DNA of 43,876 bases from NCBI GenBank assembly GCA_947475895.1, contig CANJMF010000025.1:1-43876 (forward strand), in the 5' to 3' direction. Source of the stretch: Fidelibacterota bacterium (GTDB lineage: Bacteria > Pseudomonadota > Alphaproteobacteria > Rhodospirillales > Rhodospirillaceae). The notes under the pieces are model-generated. The model saw only the letters and a program-made list of their open reading frames with translations, was not told the origin of the DNA and did no database searches. Below are positions 15,467 to 24,256 of this stretch, in pieces (the first letter of the stretch is position 1; each line of letters begins with the position of its first letter). The position numbers and the translations under genes are program-made.

Positions 15467-16057
15467 ATGCCGGACAGTATTTACGGGTTTGGCCGCACGC
15501 AACGATATGTCGTGACGAGCGTATGTTCTGAGCCGCTTGTTACCCCTTCTTGCCGGGGGTCCAAAAGGGCTATATTGAAAAAAAAACGGGAACTCTGTCG
15601 TAATTCTAGCGATATCCAGCAATCAACTGTGCGTAGCGATCCAAAGCTCTCAACACGCGGCTTAGCGCGCCTGATCGAACAGGTGGGCAAGGCGGCCTAT
15701 AACCTCGGTTACACGCCCGGACTCAATCCGGCGCAGTGGGCCGCGCTACGCTATTTTGATGAGGCCACCATCGAGCGCCGCACCGTCACGGGCTTCGCGC
15801 AATTTCAAGGCACGACGAAAGGCACGGCTTCACAGACCGTCGCGGCGCTTGTCCGCAAAGGGTATTTGCGCCGCGTGGGCGACAAGCAAGATCGACGCGT
15901 TCATCGCTTGATGCTGACGGATGAAGGACAAGCGCTGTTGCGTTCAGATCCGCTGCAGCAACTGAGCCACGCACTAGAAGCTTTGACGCAAGAAGAGCGT
16001 TGGAGCTTGGCTGTAAATATGGAGAAAGTGCTGCGCCAACTGATGCATGTTGGCTAA
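15467..16057 (+). CDS. MarR-family transcriptional regulator
   Basis: The winged-helix part runs from about LSTRGLARLIEQVGKAAYNL to the end. It includes NPAQWAALRYF, the recognition helix region GTASQTVAALVRKGYL and the wing DKQDRRVHRLMLTDEG, all typical of MarR. The start is uncertain: the ATG at 15467 gives 196 residues, but the first 55 look non-conserved. TTG at 15575 or GTG at 15629 would give the usual 140-160 residues. A run of nine A lies right after the TTG, at 15578-15586. The gene is divergent from pyrD. Confidence 0.8.
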   Translation: MPDSIYGFGRTQRYVVTSVCSEPLVTPSCRGSKRAILKKKRELCRNSSDIQQSTVRSDPKLSTRGLARLIEQVGKAAYNLGYTPGLNPAQWAALRYFDEATIERRTVTGFAQFQGTTKGTASQTVAALVRKGYLRRVGDKQDRRVHRLMLTDEGQALLRSDPLQQLSHALEALTQEERWSLAVNMEKVLRQLMHVG

Positions 16058-16086
16058 GCCAGACGCGGGCTAGCCCATGTTGGCGA

Positions 16087-16455
16087 TTACGAGAGAACCG
16101 TCGCGACGGCTTGCAGTAGCTCCGCTTTTTCAAACGGCTTGTATACAACCGCATTGGCGCCAAACGTGGCAGCGAGCGGAGCGGTGTATGTGAGCGGCGC
16201 ATTGGGCGCGCCGCCGGAAATCACCACCACGGGAATATCGTTTCCAGCGCCGCGAATTTCTTTGAGCAACGCGATGCCGTCCATGCCCGGCATCCAAATG
16301 TCGCTGACGATCAAATCGAATTTTCCGGCTTTAAGAATCTTCAACGCGTCGGCGCCAGATGGCGCGTCATCGACCGTGTGACCGGCCGCCTCAAGAATCT
16401 CGCGCACCGTCATGCTGACTTCGGGCGAGTCCTCGACCAATAGAATGTGCGCCAT
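16087..16455 (-). CDS. Single-domain response regulator
   Basis: A 122-residue receiver with the acidic pocket around Asp9, acceptor Asp52 (LIVSDIWMPGMDG), Ser80 and Lys106 (VVYKPF), and no output domain. It lies 40 bases downstream of a PAS histidine kinase on the same strand and is the natural partner of that kinase. ATG 16455 gives the standard start MAHILLVEDS; the longer frame enters the kinase gene. The downstream effect is unknown because there is no DNA-binding domain. Confidence 0.9.
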   Translation of the reverse strand: MAHILLVEDSPEVSMTVREILEAAGHTVDDAPSGADALKILKAGKFDLIVSDIWMPGMDGIALLKEIRGAGNDIPVVVISGGAPNAPLTYTAPLAATFGANAVVYKPFEKAELLQAVATVLS

Positions 16456-16495
16456 GAATGACTCTGAGCTTTGTTCTGAGAAGGGTTGTTGGCCG

Positions 16496-18347
16496 CTATT
16501 CTCGCGCGGCAGGGATATATACCACTGCCGTCGTTCCCTTATCAACTTCGCTGTCCACCTTCAATGTGCCTCCCCACCCCGCCACAATGCTGTAGACGAC
16601 GGAAAGCCCAAGGCCCGTGCCCTTGCCCGCGACCTTGGTCGTGTAAAAGGGCTCGAAAATGCGCGACAAGGTGTAGCTGTCCATACCGCAACCATGATCG
16701 GATACCGTGAGTGCGACCCACGTACCCGCAGCCAACGTTAGGCTGCCGGCAGCAATCGCATCGAGATCGACGGTATCGAGGCGAAGGGTAATGGTGCCCT
16801 CGCCATTCATGGCATCGGCCGCATTGGTAATGAGATTCAAAACCACCTGCGATACTTGCGTGGGATTCACAACCGCCGACACGCCCTCGACGGAGAGGCT
16901 GCTCGCCAGCGTGATGCCCGGCGGAAAGCCGCTGTGGGCAAGCGCCAATGCATCCTCGACCAGTGCCGCGATGGCATAGGATGCGAGCTGGGGCGCATCG
17001 CGGCGGGCGAATGTCAGCACTTGGCGCACCACATCGCGCGCTTTGCGGCCGCTTGATGCGATGACTTGGAAATATTTTTTGACCTTCGCCGGGTCGGTAT
17101 CGGCGATGTCCTGGCCAAGATCCGACAAGGCCAACATGGGCTGCAGCAAATTGTTGATTTCGTGCGCAACGCCGCCGGACAGCTGACCAAGCGCTTCGAG
17201 TTTTTGCGATTGGAGCAACGCCTCGGCGCGCTGACGATCGCTGGTCACATCGCGCAGGTTCAGCACGAAGATATTGGTTTCCTGTCCGGGGTGATCGCTG
17301 ACAGGCGCGATTTCGATTTGCGCGAGAAACGGGGCGGCGCCGCGCTGATCGCACGACACTTCGAATGCGCCGCCACGCGAAACGGCCAATGTCTGCAAGA
17401 TGCGGTCCCATCCACGGCCCGCATCGCCTTCGGGCTGCAAGGCAGCCATACCGCCCTCGCTTAACGATGACGTGTTGTGATGCGTCAACCGCTCGAACTC
17501 GGCGTTGACGTAGAAGATTTCCGGCCGACCGTATTCCGTCGTGACGACGGCGACACCGATCGGCGACGCGTCGAGTGCTTCGTACAGCAGTGTGTTGCGT
17601 CGAAGCAGGCTTTTAAGCTCCTGCTCGCGCTGCTTGGCTTCCGTGATGTCTTGATATGTTCCGAACGACGCATAGGGGATGCCATCAGCGTCAAACAGGA
17701 CGCGGCCTTCGACACGCAACCAGCGAACGTTTCCATCGGGCCGAATGATGCGGTGCTCGGCGCCGCGAATGCCTTTGCCGTCCAGCAAGTCCTCGTGAAG
17801 GCGGTCGTAGGATTCGCGGTCGTCGGGGTGCACCATCGCGCGATAGCGGCCGAGACTGTAGACGTAGGCGTCGGGCGCGAGGCCGAGAATGGTATAGACG
17901 TGCGGCGACCACTGCATGGTGCCGGTATCCCACTGCAGCTTGAATGTGCCCAGCTGCGCGATGCGCGTCGCTTCTTCAAGGCGCTGTTCGCTTTCGCGGA
18001 CTTCGAATTCGGCGTTCTTCATGGCCGTGATGTCGACCGCGTCGATCACATGTAAGATTTTGCCCGCGTTGCGCAGCGGAAAGCTGCGAACCATGAACCA
18101 AGAAGCGCCGAAGGGATGGGTAAACCGGGTCGGCTCGGCGTGCGCGTTCGAGGAAAACATGAAACGCACCATCGACAGGTTTGCCACGCGCGACAGCCGC
18201 GGTGCTGCCGAGCAAATCTTCACCTGGCGCATTGATCGCCACCACGAGATCGTCCCGGTCGAGGACCACGGCGGCCGATGGCATGGCATCGAGAAACGCC
18301 TGAGAGCTGAAGTCACCCAGATCGCCGACCGCTGGATGTGCGGGCAC
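16496..18347 (-). CDS. PAS-domain sensor histidine kinase, frameshifted in its first PAS domain
   Basis: The long frame carries the end of one PAS domain (FMVRSFPLRNAGKILHVIDA), two further PAS/PAC modules (YRAMVHPDDRESYDRL; IRPDGNVRWLRVEGR), the H box AHEINNLLQP (His codon 17162-17164) and an ATPase domain with DHGCGM, FYTTK and GTGLGLSVV. The N-terminal half of the first PAS (FLDAMPSAAVVLDRDDLVVA, then GEDLLGSTAA) is in another frame, starting at a GTG at 18347. The switch lies between about 18125 and 18175 and needs one extra or two missing bases. It is either a sequencing error or a real mutation; initiation inside the long frame would still leave an intact kinase core. Confidence 0.85.
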
Positions 18348-18401
18348 CGCGGCAGCAGGAAATGTGGAGAGAACCTCGATGTTGCGGCTCAGGTAATATT
18401 C

Positions 18402-18671
18402 CTAGCGGCTGAGGCGAACGCGAAAAGGTTTCATCATCTTGCGAATTTCGGCATCGGGCGTTTCCGCAGCCGCTATGGGAGCAGCATCTTCGGCGAACAA
18501 GGGTTCGCCGTATCCGAGTTCCGATTCGTAAATGATGCTTTCAAGATAGTCGGCAACGCCCGACAATTCGGCCTTGCGCTTACCATCGAGCGCGGCCGCT
18601 TTGCGAATTTCGGCCGCAGCTTTCATCACGAGGATGGCGGCCTGCTTTTGCGTATCGGTCATATCACTCAC
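18402..18671 (-). CDS. Small alpha-helical protein of unknown function
   Basis: An 89-residue acidic protein, mainly helical (AAILVMKAAAEIRKAAALDG, SGVADYLESIIYES), with an Ala/Pro stretch (FAEDAAPIAAAETPDAE) before a basic end. There is no signal peptide or known motif. It lies between a SpoIIAA-like gene and the frameshifted kinase on the same strand, and its TAG is in the same frame as the start of that kinase, about 55 bases away. I do not recognise a family. Confidence 0.6.
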   Translation of the reverse strand: MSDMTDTQKQAAILVMKAAAEIRKAAALDGKRKAELSGVADYLESIIYESELGYGEPLFAEDAAPIAAAETPDAEIRKMMKPFRVRLSR

Positions 18672-18813
18672 CCCGGAATATTTATAAGCCGGTCCGGATT
18701 TCTGAACAATTAACCAGTGGCTACAACCGCTTAAAACCTATTCGCAACCAGAAAGGGAATCGCGATGACCCCTTGGAATCATTGGAAATTGGGAAAATAG
18801 GTTAGGCCGTGCC

Positions 18814-19173
18814 TCAGCCTTTTAACCAGGAGAGGGCCTTGGTTTGGTTGCCATCGGTAAAGAATTCATAGGCGCCCGGTGGCAGAGATTCGCGCAGCAT
18901 CAAGGCCAGGCCGGCCCAAGACGGGCCGCCGACAACGGCCGCACGTTCGAAACGGGGAAGATTGTTGTTGAGAATGGCGCCGGTCTCCCAACGGGAGGCT
19001 TCGTCCCAATCTAGAAGGCGGCTGAGATCGGCATAGACGCGGAATTTCGGAAAGCTCGCGATAACGTCGATCATCGTCGGCACGAAGACTTCGGTGTAGT
19101 CCGCTTCAGTCAGAGTACCGACCGCCCGAAAACACACAACGTTGGCTTGGCTGGCGGGCAACACTTCAAGCAT
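18814..19173 (-). CDS. SpoIIAA-like (STAS-type) protein
   Basis: A 119-residue protein opening with MLEVLPASQANVVCFRAVGT, then LTEADYTEVFVPTM, the beginning of the SpoIIAA-like family (PF11964), with a STAS/CRAL-TRIO-like fold. The ATG at 19173 gives the family-typical MLEVLP start, so I reject the longer hydrophobic upstream extension. The biochemical role of the family is unclear. Here it lies between two PAS kinases on the same strand, which suggests a part in their signalling. Confidence 0.8.
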   Translation of the reverse strand: MLEVLPASQANVVCFRAVGTLTEADYTEVFVPTMIDVIASFPKFRVYADLSRLLDWDEASRWETGAILNNNLPRFERAAVVGGPSWAGLALMLRESLPPGAYEFFTDGNQTKALSWLKG

Positions 19174-19252
19174 GACAATCGTCCCGATGGCAATCACCAA
19201 GCGTAGCAGCCACCGCGCGAGAAGCAAGCGCGGCGGCGTCTTGGCGTGATGG

Positions 19253-21715
19253 TTATTGCGCCGCTTGAAGGTGCCGGTCGGCTAGGGGCAGATAAATGGT
19301 GAAGCACGTGGTGTCGCCAGGTGCGCTGTCCACCTTGACGGTTCCACCCCAACTTTTGACGAGGCCGGCCACGACCGACAAGCCGAGACCGGTCCCCTGG
19401 CCCTGCGGTTTGGTTGTGAAGAACGGCTCGAAAATCTCGCTCAAATGCGCGGATGAAATACCGGGTCCATTATCTTCCACGCTGATGCGGTAATAGAGCC
19501 CCGGCGATAATCCCAAGAGCGAGGCATCGCCGCCGAGATCGGCCGAGGCGACCGTGACCGTCGCCCGGCCGCCCTCCTTCAACGCATCGGTCGCATTCGC
19601 CAGAAGATTTGTGATCACCTGTGCGAGACCCGTGCGATTGACTCGGACCTGGAGTTTGTCCGTTTGCGTTTCGAACGTAATCTTTACACCCGGTTTCAGT
19701 GCGCCGCTGAGCAGATCGATACTTTCGCGGGCGACATCGACGGGGTTGACGAACTCCTGCGGTAGGTGACCGCGACGAGCGAACGCAAGCACGTTCTTGA
19801 CGATGTGAGAGGCGCGCTCGGCCGCGGTCGCGATGCGTCCGAAATATTGACGCACGCTTTGCGTGACGCCGGCCTCCGAAGTACCGAAGGCGGAATAAAT
19901 CATGATCGGCTGCAAGAGATTGTTGATCTCGTGTGCAAGGCCGCTGGCAAGCCGGCCGAGCGCTTCGCTGCGGCGCGTATTTTCTTCATCCTCTCGACGG
20001 CGCACAACGTCGGTGACTTCGGTCGCAGTTCCGCGGTATCCGAGAAAATTCAACGCCGCGTCGAAGCGCGGGTTGGCGCTGATCCGAATATGATGCCGCT
20101 CGCCGGCCGTATCGGTCCACGGAACCGTCAGACTGCGAAGCCTGCTGCGCGACCGCACACTTTCATTCAACCGCTTTGCATCCCCCGCATTGGCTGGCAC
20201 GCCATGGAGAATTTTAGGCTGCCGTCCGTCAGGGCCCCGGAATTTGTGCGCCTGCGGACCCGTGAAGAATGTGGTTTGTCCGTCGGCATCAGACTCCCAA
20301 ATATAATCGCTGGAACACTCAACAATATCGCGCAGCCGTTCCTGATCCTCGCGGATGATGTCTTCCGCACGCCGAATGGCGGTCATGTCCTGCGCCACGC
20401 CGAAAATCCGCATGGGCGTGGCCGTGCCATCGTCCACCGCCTCCCAGCTATAACGCATGAACTTGACCTCGCCAGAGGGCAAGTTCATGCGACATTCGTA
20501 GCGTCCGTACCGCTTCGGATTTTCGAGGCTTCCCGAAGCCTCCAGCACACGCTCGCGGTCTTCCGGCGCCACGAGTGCCAGAAATGAAGGGTAATTCGGC
20601 ACGAAGGTTTCACGATCCACGCCGTGAACCGCGTACATATTCTCGCCCCACAGGATTTCCGGGGAATCGAGATTCCGCTCGAAATGCGCAATGCCGCTCA
20701 GGCGTTGGGATTCAGCGAGACTGCGTTCGTTTTTGAGCACTTCGCGCTGTGCGCGCTGCTGGTCTTCCAAGCGTTTGATGATCCCGCGTGTGAGCCCTGC
20801 GATCAATATCATGCCCACAAGGGCCGTGGCGATCGCCGCCGCAGCACTGCGCTTCCAAGGGGCCAATACATCAGCCCAATAAGCCGCCACGGAAATGACG
20901 ATCGGATAGGTCCCTACCTGCTGATAGGCGAGGATAAGTTCGCGGGGAAGCATGGGCGCCATGTGATGAACGACGCCGGGAGTCGGTGGCGGCCACGTCG
21001 TGTAGGTTGGCGCCTTTTGGATTTCCTCGATCCTGACATCTGAAAGCGTTGAGATGAGGAGCGAGCCATCTGTACGTCGGAGCGCGGCGGACCGCACATG
21101 GGCCGGCAACAACGTCGACAAGAGCTGCGTGAACGTATCGAGCCGGATGCCAACGATACAAACGCCGAGAAACTTACCCTCTGCGTCGAACACGCCCTTG
21201 CTCATCGCGACGATATCAATGCCGCCCTGGCGATAGAGAAAGGGTTTGCTGACATAAAACCGGTCGGACTCGCGCGTGGCGCCCACGTGCACGGTGAACA
21301 CCTCGTCTACTGCGCGTTCGACGGGAATGGTTGGGACCATCTTGCCATCGCCGTCGTTGCGCCTGATCGCGATCCTCCCAACAGCATCGGCGCTGATGTA
21401 AGCTTGGGCGTACACAAAACGCCAATTTTGCGAATCTTCGATGAGACGTTGGCTGAGTAGTTGAATGTTCGGATTGGGTCCCAGGCGCAAGACTTCGAGC
21501 ACGGCACGATCGACCATAATCTCGGCGGACCGCAACGTGGCTCCGGTGCTTTCGGCAAGAACGGCGCGCAACTCGGTGAGGTCGCGATTTGCGGCAGTGA
21601 CCGTCATGCGGTAGCCCTGCCACACTTGATAACCCGCCATGGCCACGATAACGACGACGGCAAAAGCCGCCATAACCAGCGTGCGACGCTTAAGGCTGTT
21701 CGTCTCGACTTTCAT
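19253..21715 (-). CDS. Membrane-bound PAS sensor histidine kinase
   Basis: An 820-residue kinase. It has a first membrane helix at about 12-32, a periplasmic PDC/dCache-like sensor domain of about 250 residues and a second helix around 290-312. Two PAS/PAC modules follow (YPSFLALVAPEDRERVLEAS; RLRDIVECSSDYIWESDADG), then the H box LAHEINNLLQP (His codon 19931-19933) and the ATPase domain (NLLANATDAL, EDNGPGIS, FFTTK, GTGLGLSVV). The H-box wording matches the downstream kinase, so the two are paralogues. There is no receiver domain of its own. It heads a five-gene minus-strand signalling block. Confidence 0.92.
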   Translation of the reverse strand: MKVETNSLKRRTLVMAAFAVVVIVAMAGYQVWQGYRMTVTAANRDLTELRAVLAESTGATLRSAEIMVDRAVLEVLRLGPNPNIQLLSQRLIEDSQNWRFVYAQAYISADAVGRIAIRRNDGDGKMVPTIPVERAVDEVFTVHVGATRESDRFYVSKPFLYRQGGIDIVAMSKGVFDAEGKFLGVCIVGIRLDTFTQLLSTLLPAHVRSAALRRTDGSLLISTLSDVRIEEIQKAPTYTTWPPPTPGVVHHMAPMLPRELILAYQQVGTYPIVISVAAYWADVLAPWKRSAAAAIATALVGMILIAGLTRGIIKRLEDQQRAQREVLKNERSLAESQRLSGIAHFERNLDSPEILWGENMYAVHGVDRETFVPNYPSFLALVAPEDRERVLEASGSLENPKRYGRYECRMNLPSGEVKFMRYSWEAVDDGTATPMRIFGVAQDMTAIRRAEDIIREDQERLRDIVECSSDYIWESDADGQTTFFTGPQAHKFRGPDGRQPKILHGVPANAGDAKRLNESVRSRSRLRSLTVPWTDTAGERHHIRISANPRFDAALNFLGYRGTATEVTDVVRRREDEENTRRSEALGRLASGLAHEINNLLQPIMIYSAFGTSEAGVTQSVRQYFGRIATAAERASHIVKNVLAFARRGHLPQEFVNPVDVARESIDLLSGALKPGVKITFETQTDKLQVRVNRTGLAQVITNLLANATDALKEGGRATVTVASADLGGDASLLGLSPGLYYRISVEDNGPGISSAHLSEIFEPFFTTKPQGQGTGLGLSVVAGLVKSWGGTVKVDSAPGDTTCFTIYLPLADRHLQAAQ

Positions 21716-21899
21716 TGCGGGCTCCCCGCGACAATCTTACACCAGCGCGAAAAAACTGGCCTCTGAGAACATGCGCAATTGTGACAACCGGCGGTTTCGC
21801 GGCGGTTTGAAATATGATTAAATATCAATATCTTGGCTGGGACGCTGGACCTTTGGCCGCGGCATTCTTATTTTTGGGGTGAAGGACACTCAGATTCGG

Positions 21900-22229
21900 A
21901 TGGAAAGCAAACAGGCCAAGTTCATTATCGGCCAAGTCGTCAAACACCGCATGTTTCAGTTTCGCGGCGTGATTTTCGACGTGGATCCGGAGTTCGCTAA
22001 CACCGAGGAATGGTGGTTGGCGATCCCGGAAGAAATGCGCCCGCGCAAAGACCAGCCTTTCTATCACCTGCTCGCCGAGAACGCGCAGACGCACTATGTG
22101 GCGTATGTGTCGCAGCAGAATTTACTGGCCGACGAATCGGGCGAGCCCGTGCTGCACCCGGAAGTGCAATCCTATTTCGACGAGTTCAAAGGCGATCGCT
22201 ACGTGATGCGCCGCAGCCAGGCGAACTAG
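21900..22229 (+). CDS. hspQ: Heat shock protein HspQ
   Basis: A 109-residue protein matching HspQ throughout: AKFIIGQVVKHRMFQFRGVI, then FDVDPEFANTEEWW, and YHLLAENAQTHYVAYVSQQN. In E. coli HspQ binds hemimethylated DNA and is a Lon adaptor and substrate. I prefer the ATG at 21900, which matches the family length; a GTG at 21879 adds seven residues. The upstream 180 bases are AT-rich and probably hold the promoter, but I see no certain heat-shock sigma site. Confidence 0.95.
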   Translation: MESKQAKFIIGQVVKHRMFQFRGVIFDVDPEFANTEEWWLAIPEEMRPRKDQPFYHLLAENAQTHYVAYVSQQNLLADESGEPVLHPEVQSYFDEFKGDRYVMRRSQAN

Positions 22230-22261
22230 CGCGTGACATTCGCCTCGCAGTCATTATCCCC

Positions 22262-22999
22262 GTGAACCAAGACGCATCTCAGGAATTGCCGCACCGATTA
22301 ATCGGCGTCGGCAGCTACGGCGGAAAGCATATTCCGCAAAGGGCATACGAGCGCCTGCAGAGCGGGATTTGTTATTGCTTCGGCGCCGGCGAGGACATCA
22401 GCTTCGATGTGCATCTGGCGCGCGACGGACATCGTGTGTTCACCTTCGATCCGACACCCCGCGCGAAAGTGCATTTCGATCTGTTAGTGCAAAATGCGAA
22501 TGCCGGCCTGCCGTTCGGAATCGGCAACAGCACCACATCTTTCTACACGATCGATCCGAATACGGCGCAGCGTATGGCCTTTCAGCCTATCGGTTTGTGG
22601 GACTGCGACGAGATTCAAAAATTCTACATTCCCAAAAATGCCGCGCACGTCTCGCATTCGATCCTCAATCTCCAAAGAACCGACGACTACTTCGAAGCGC
22701 CGTGCAAAACACTGAAGAGCATCATGGCCGACCTTGGCCACGATCAGATCGACCTTCTCAAAATGGATATCGAAGGCGCGGAATATGCAGCCCTGGGCCG
22801 CATGATGGCCGATGGCATTCGCCCCGCCATTCTTAATATCGAATATGACGAAGGCCACAGCCCCCTCGACGACGGAGCGCACAATCGCATATTGGACTCG
22901 GTGCGGCGCTTGGGCGCTTTCGGCTATGCGCTAACGAAGCGGACAGGATGGGATCTCACTTTCTTGCGCCTCGATCTTCTGTCCGCCGAGAGCGTCTAA
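22262..22999 (+). CDS. FkbM-family methyltransferase
   Basis: A product of about 245 residues with a GTG start at 22262 and no strong ribosome binding site. Its glycine-rich SAM site reads CYCFGAGEDISFDVHLA, followed by the acidic strand end VFTFDP. The FkbM hallmark LLKMDIEGAEYAAL is near the C-terminal half, and the tail contains ILNIEYDEGHSP. FkbM enzymes are O-methyltransferases acting on sugars and polyketides. The gene is 32 bases after hspQ and begins the glycan-type accessory block; it overlaps the next, convergent gene by four bases. Confidence 0.85.
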   Translation: MNQDASQELPHRLIGVGSYGGKHIPQRAYERLQSGICYCFGAGEDISFDVHLARDGHRVFTFDPTPRAKVHFDLLVQNANAGLPFGIGNSTTSFYTIDPNTAQRMAFQPIGLWDCDEIQKFYIPKNAAHVSHSILNLQRTDDYFEAPCKTLKSIMADLGHDQIDLLKMDIEGAEYAALGRMMADGIRPAILNIEYDEGHSPLDDGAHNRILDSVRRLGAFGYALTKRTGWDLTFLRLDLLSAESV

Positions 23000-23658
23000 C
23001 CGTAGCCGCCGGCCTTATTGTGCGCGGCGTGTTCAGGCTTCGCTTCGATGCTGTCATGCATTCCGGGACCGTGATGCGGCTGTAGGGGCTTCGCAGGCGA
23101 GAACGCGAAATCGCGTTTGAGAAAAAGTGATGTGCATGAAATGAACCGCGTCATAGGGCCGTGGCCAATCATATCGACTTGGATGAGGCCTTTTTTCCGC
23201 AAAAATTCCGTCGCCGCCGGATAGCGCTCGGAGTTATCGAGCATCACCAGTCCGCCCGGCGCGAGATACTCGGTACAATGAACCGCGCAATCGAACCGCC
23301 AGCGCCCGTCGATGACGATAATGTCGTGCGGCGCGTCACGGGCCACCATCTCCACATAAGCCCGCCCCTCGGCATGGAAGATCTCGGCGTGAGCCAGGTT
23401 CGCGCCTTTCATTCGCGCGAACCAATCGGCATCGTGCTCGACCGAAACGATCTTTCGGCACCTTTGCGACCAATAGCGCGTCGAATTCCCGCAGCCGTAT
23501 TCGAACACCTGCTTTTGCGAAACATCCAATTGGTTCAGATAACTGACGGCCGGATACGTCATCCATGGGATGGGCGTGCCATCGGTCAAAACCGGCGTTT
23601 GTTCGGTGACCGTACGGTGATGGCCGTAGAAATCCGGGAGATGTGCGAGGGTATCCAT
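22996..23658 (-). CDS. SAM-dependent methyltransferase-like protein
   Basis: A 220-residue Rossmann protein with motif I VFEYGCGNSTRYWSQ, acidic strand 2 (IVSVEHDADW) and HDIIVIDGRWRFDCA, then a post-motif region LAPGGLVMLDNSERYP. This fits the class I methyltransferase group often found in polysaccharide loci. The C-terminal tail is His-rich (PLQPHHGPGMHDS). The acceptor is unknown. It is convergent with the FkbM gene and divergent from the peroxiredoxin gene. Confidence 0.8.
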   Translation of the reverse strand: MDTLAHLPDFYGHHRTVTEQTPVLTDGTPIPWMTYPAVSYLNQLDVSQKQVFEYGCGNSTRYWSQRCRKIVSVEHDADWFARMKGANLAHAEIFHAEGRAYVEMVARDAPHDIIVIDGRWRFDCAVHCTEYLAPGGLVMLDNSERYPAATEFLRKKGLIQVDMIGHGPMTRFISCTSLFLKRDFAFSPAKPLQPHHGPGMHDSIEAKPEHAAHNKAGGYG

Positions 23659-23718
23659 ACAAGCTCAACCTTCACGAAACGTTTGGAAAAAAGACCCTAG
23701 ACCTTTAGATTAGGCGGA

Positions 23719-23734
23719 TGTGCCATTCGGCACA
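23719..23734. promoter_or_regulatory. Inverted repeat TGTGCC-ATTC-GGCACA upstream of the peroxiredoxin gene
   Basis: A perfect 6-base inverted repeat with a four-base spacer lies about 29 bases before the peroxiredoxin ATG. This position suits an operator or 5' leader hairpin. The factor is unknown and the palindrome could be accidental. Confidence 0.4.
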
Positions 23735-23762
23735 AACGCATCACAGATTCACCGAGGACACC

Positions 23763-24242
23763 ATGGCAATCAAGCAAGGCGACAAGCTGCCCGCAGGTAA
23801 ATTCCGGACCATGGGTGCCGAAGGCCCCAAGGAAATCTCCACCGACGAAATCTTTAAAGGCAAGAAAGTTGTTCTCTTCTCAGTGCCTGGCGCCTTCACG
23901 CCCACCTGCTCAAAACAGCACCTGCCCAGCTATGTGAATAACTACGACAAAATCAAATCCCAGGGCGTCGACACCATCGCCTGTATGGCTACGAATGATG
24001 CCTTTGTGATGGACGCCTGGGGCAAAGACCAAGGCGTCGGCACCAAAATCCTGATGCTGTCGGACAGCAATGCCGAATACTCCAAAGCGCTCGGCCTCGA
24101 CTTCGATCTGGGCAAGATCGGCTTCGGCATGCGTAGCAAGCGTTTTTCGATGGTTGTCAACGACGGCACGGTTGAGACGCTGAATGTGGACGAGAGCGGC
24201 TACTCGCTTAGCAGCGCCGAAAATACCTGCGGCATTGCCTAA
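23763..24242 (+). CDS. Peroxiredoxin of the Prx5 (atypical 2-Cys) type
   Basis: A 159-residue thiol peroxidase. The peroxidatic motif is PGAFTPTCSKQHLPSYV, with the catalytic cysteine in TPTC. A second cysteine lies in DTIACMATNDAFVM and a third in the C-terminal ENTCGIA. Prx5-type enzymes reduce hydrogen peroxide and organic hydroperoxides using glutathione or thioredoxin. ATG 23763 follows CGAGGA. It sits inside a block of methyltransferases and glycosyltransferases and is unlikely to share their function; it may be a housekeeping gene flanked by insertions. Confidence 0.93.
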   Translation: MAIKQGDKLPAGKFRTMGAEGPKEISTDEIFKGKKVVLFSVPGAFTPTCSKQHLPSYVNNYDKIKSQGVDTIACMATNDAFVMDAWGKDQGVGTKILMLSDSNAEYSKALGLDFDLGKIGFGMRSKRFSMVVNDGTVETLNVDESGYSLSSAENTCGIA

Positions 24243-24256
24243 CACGGAATAACAGC

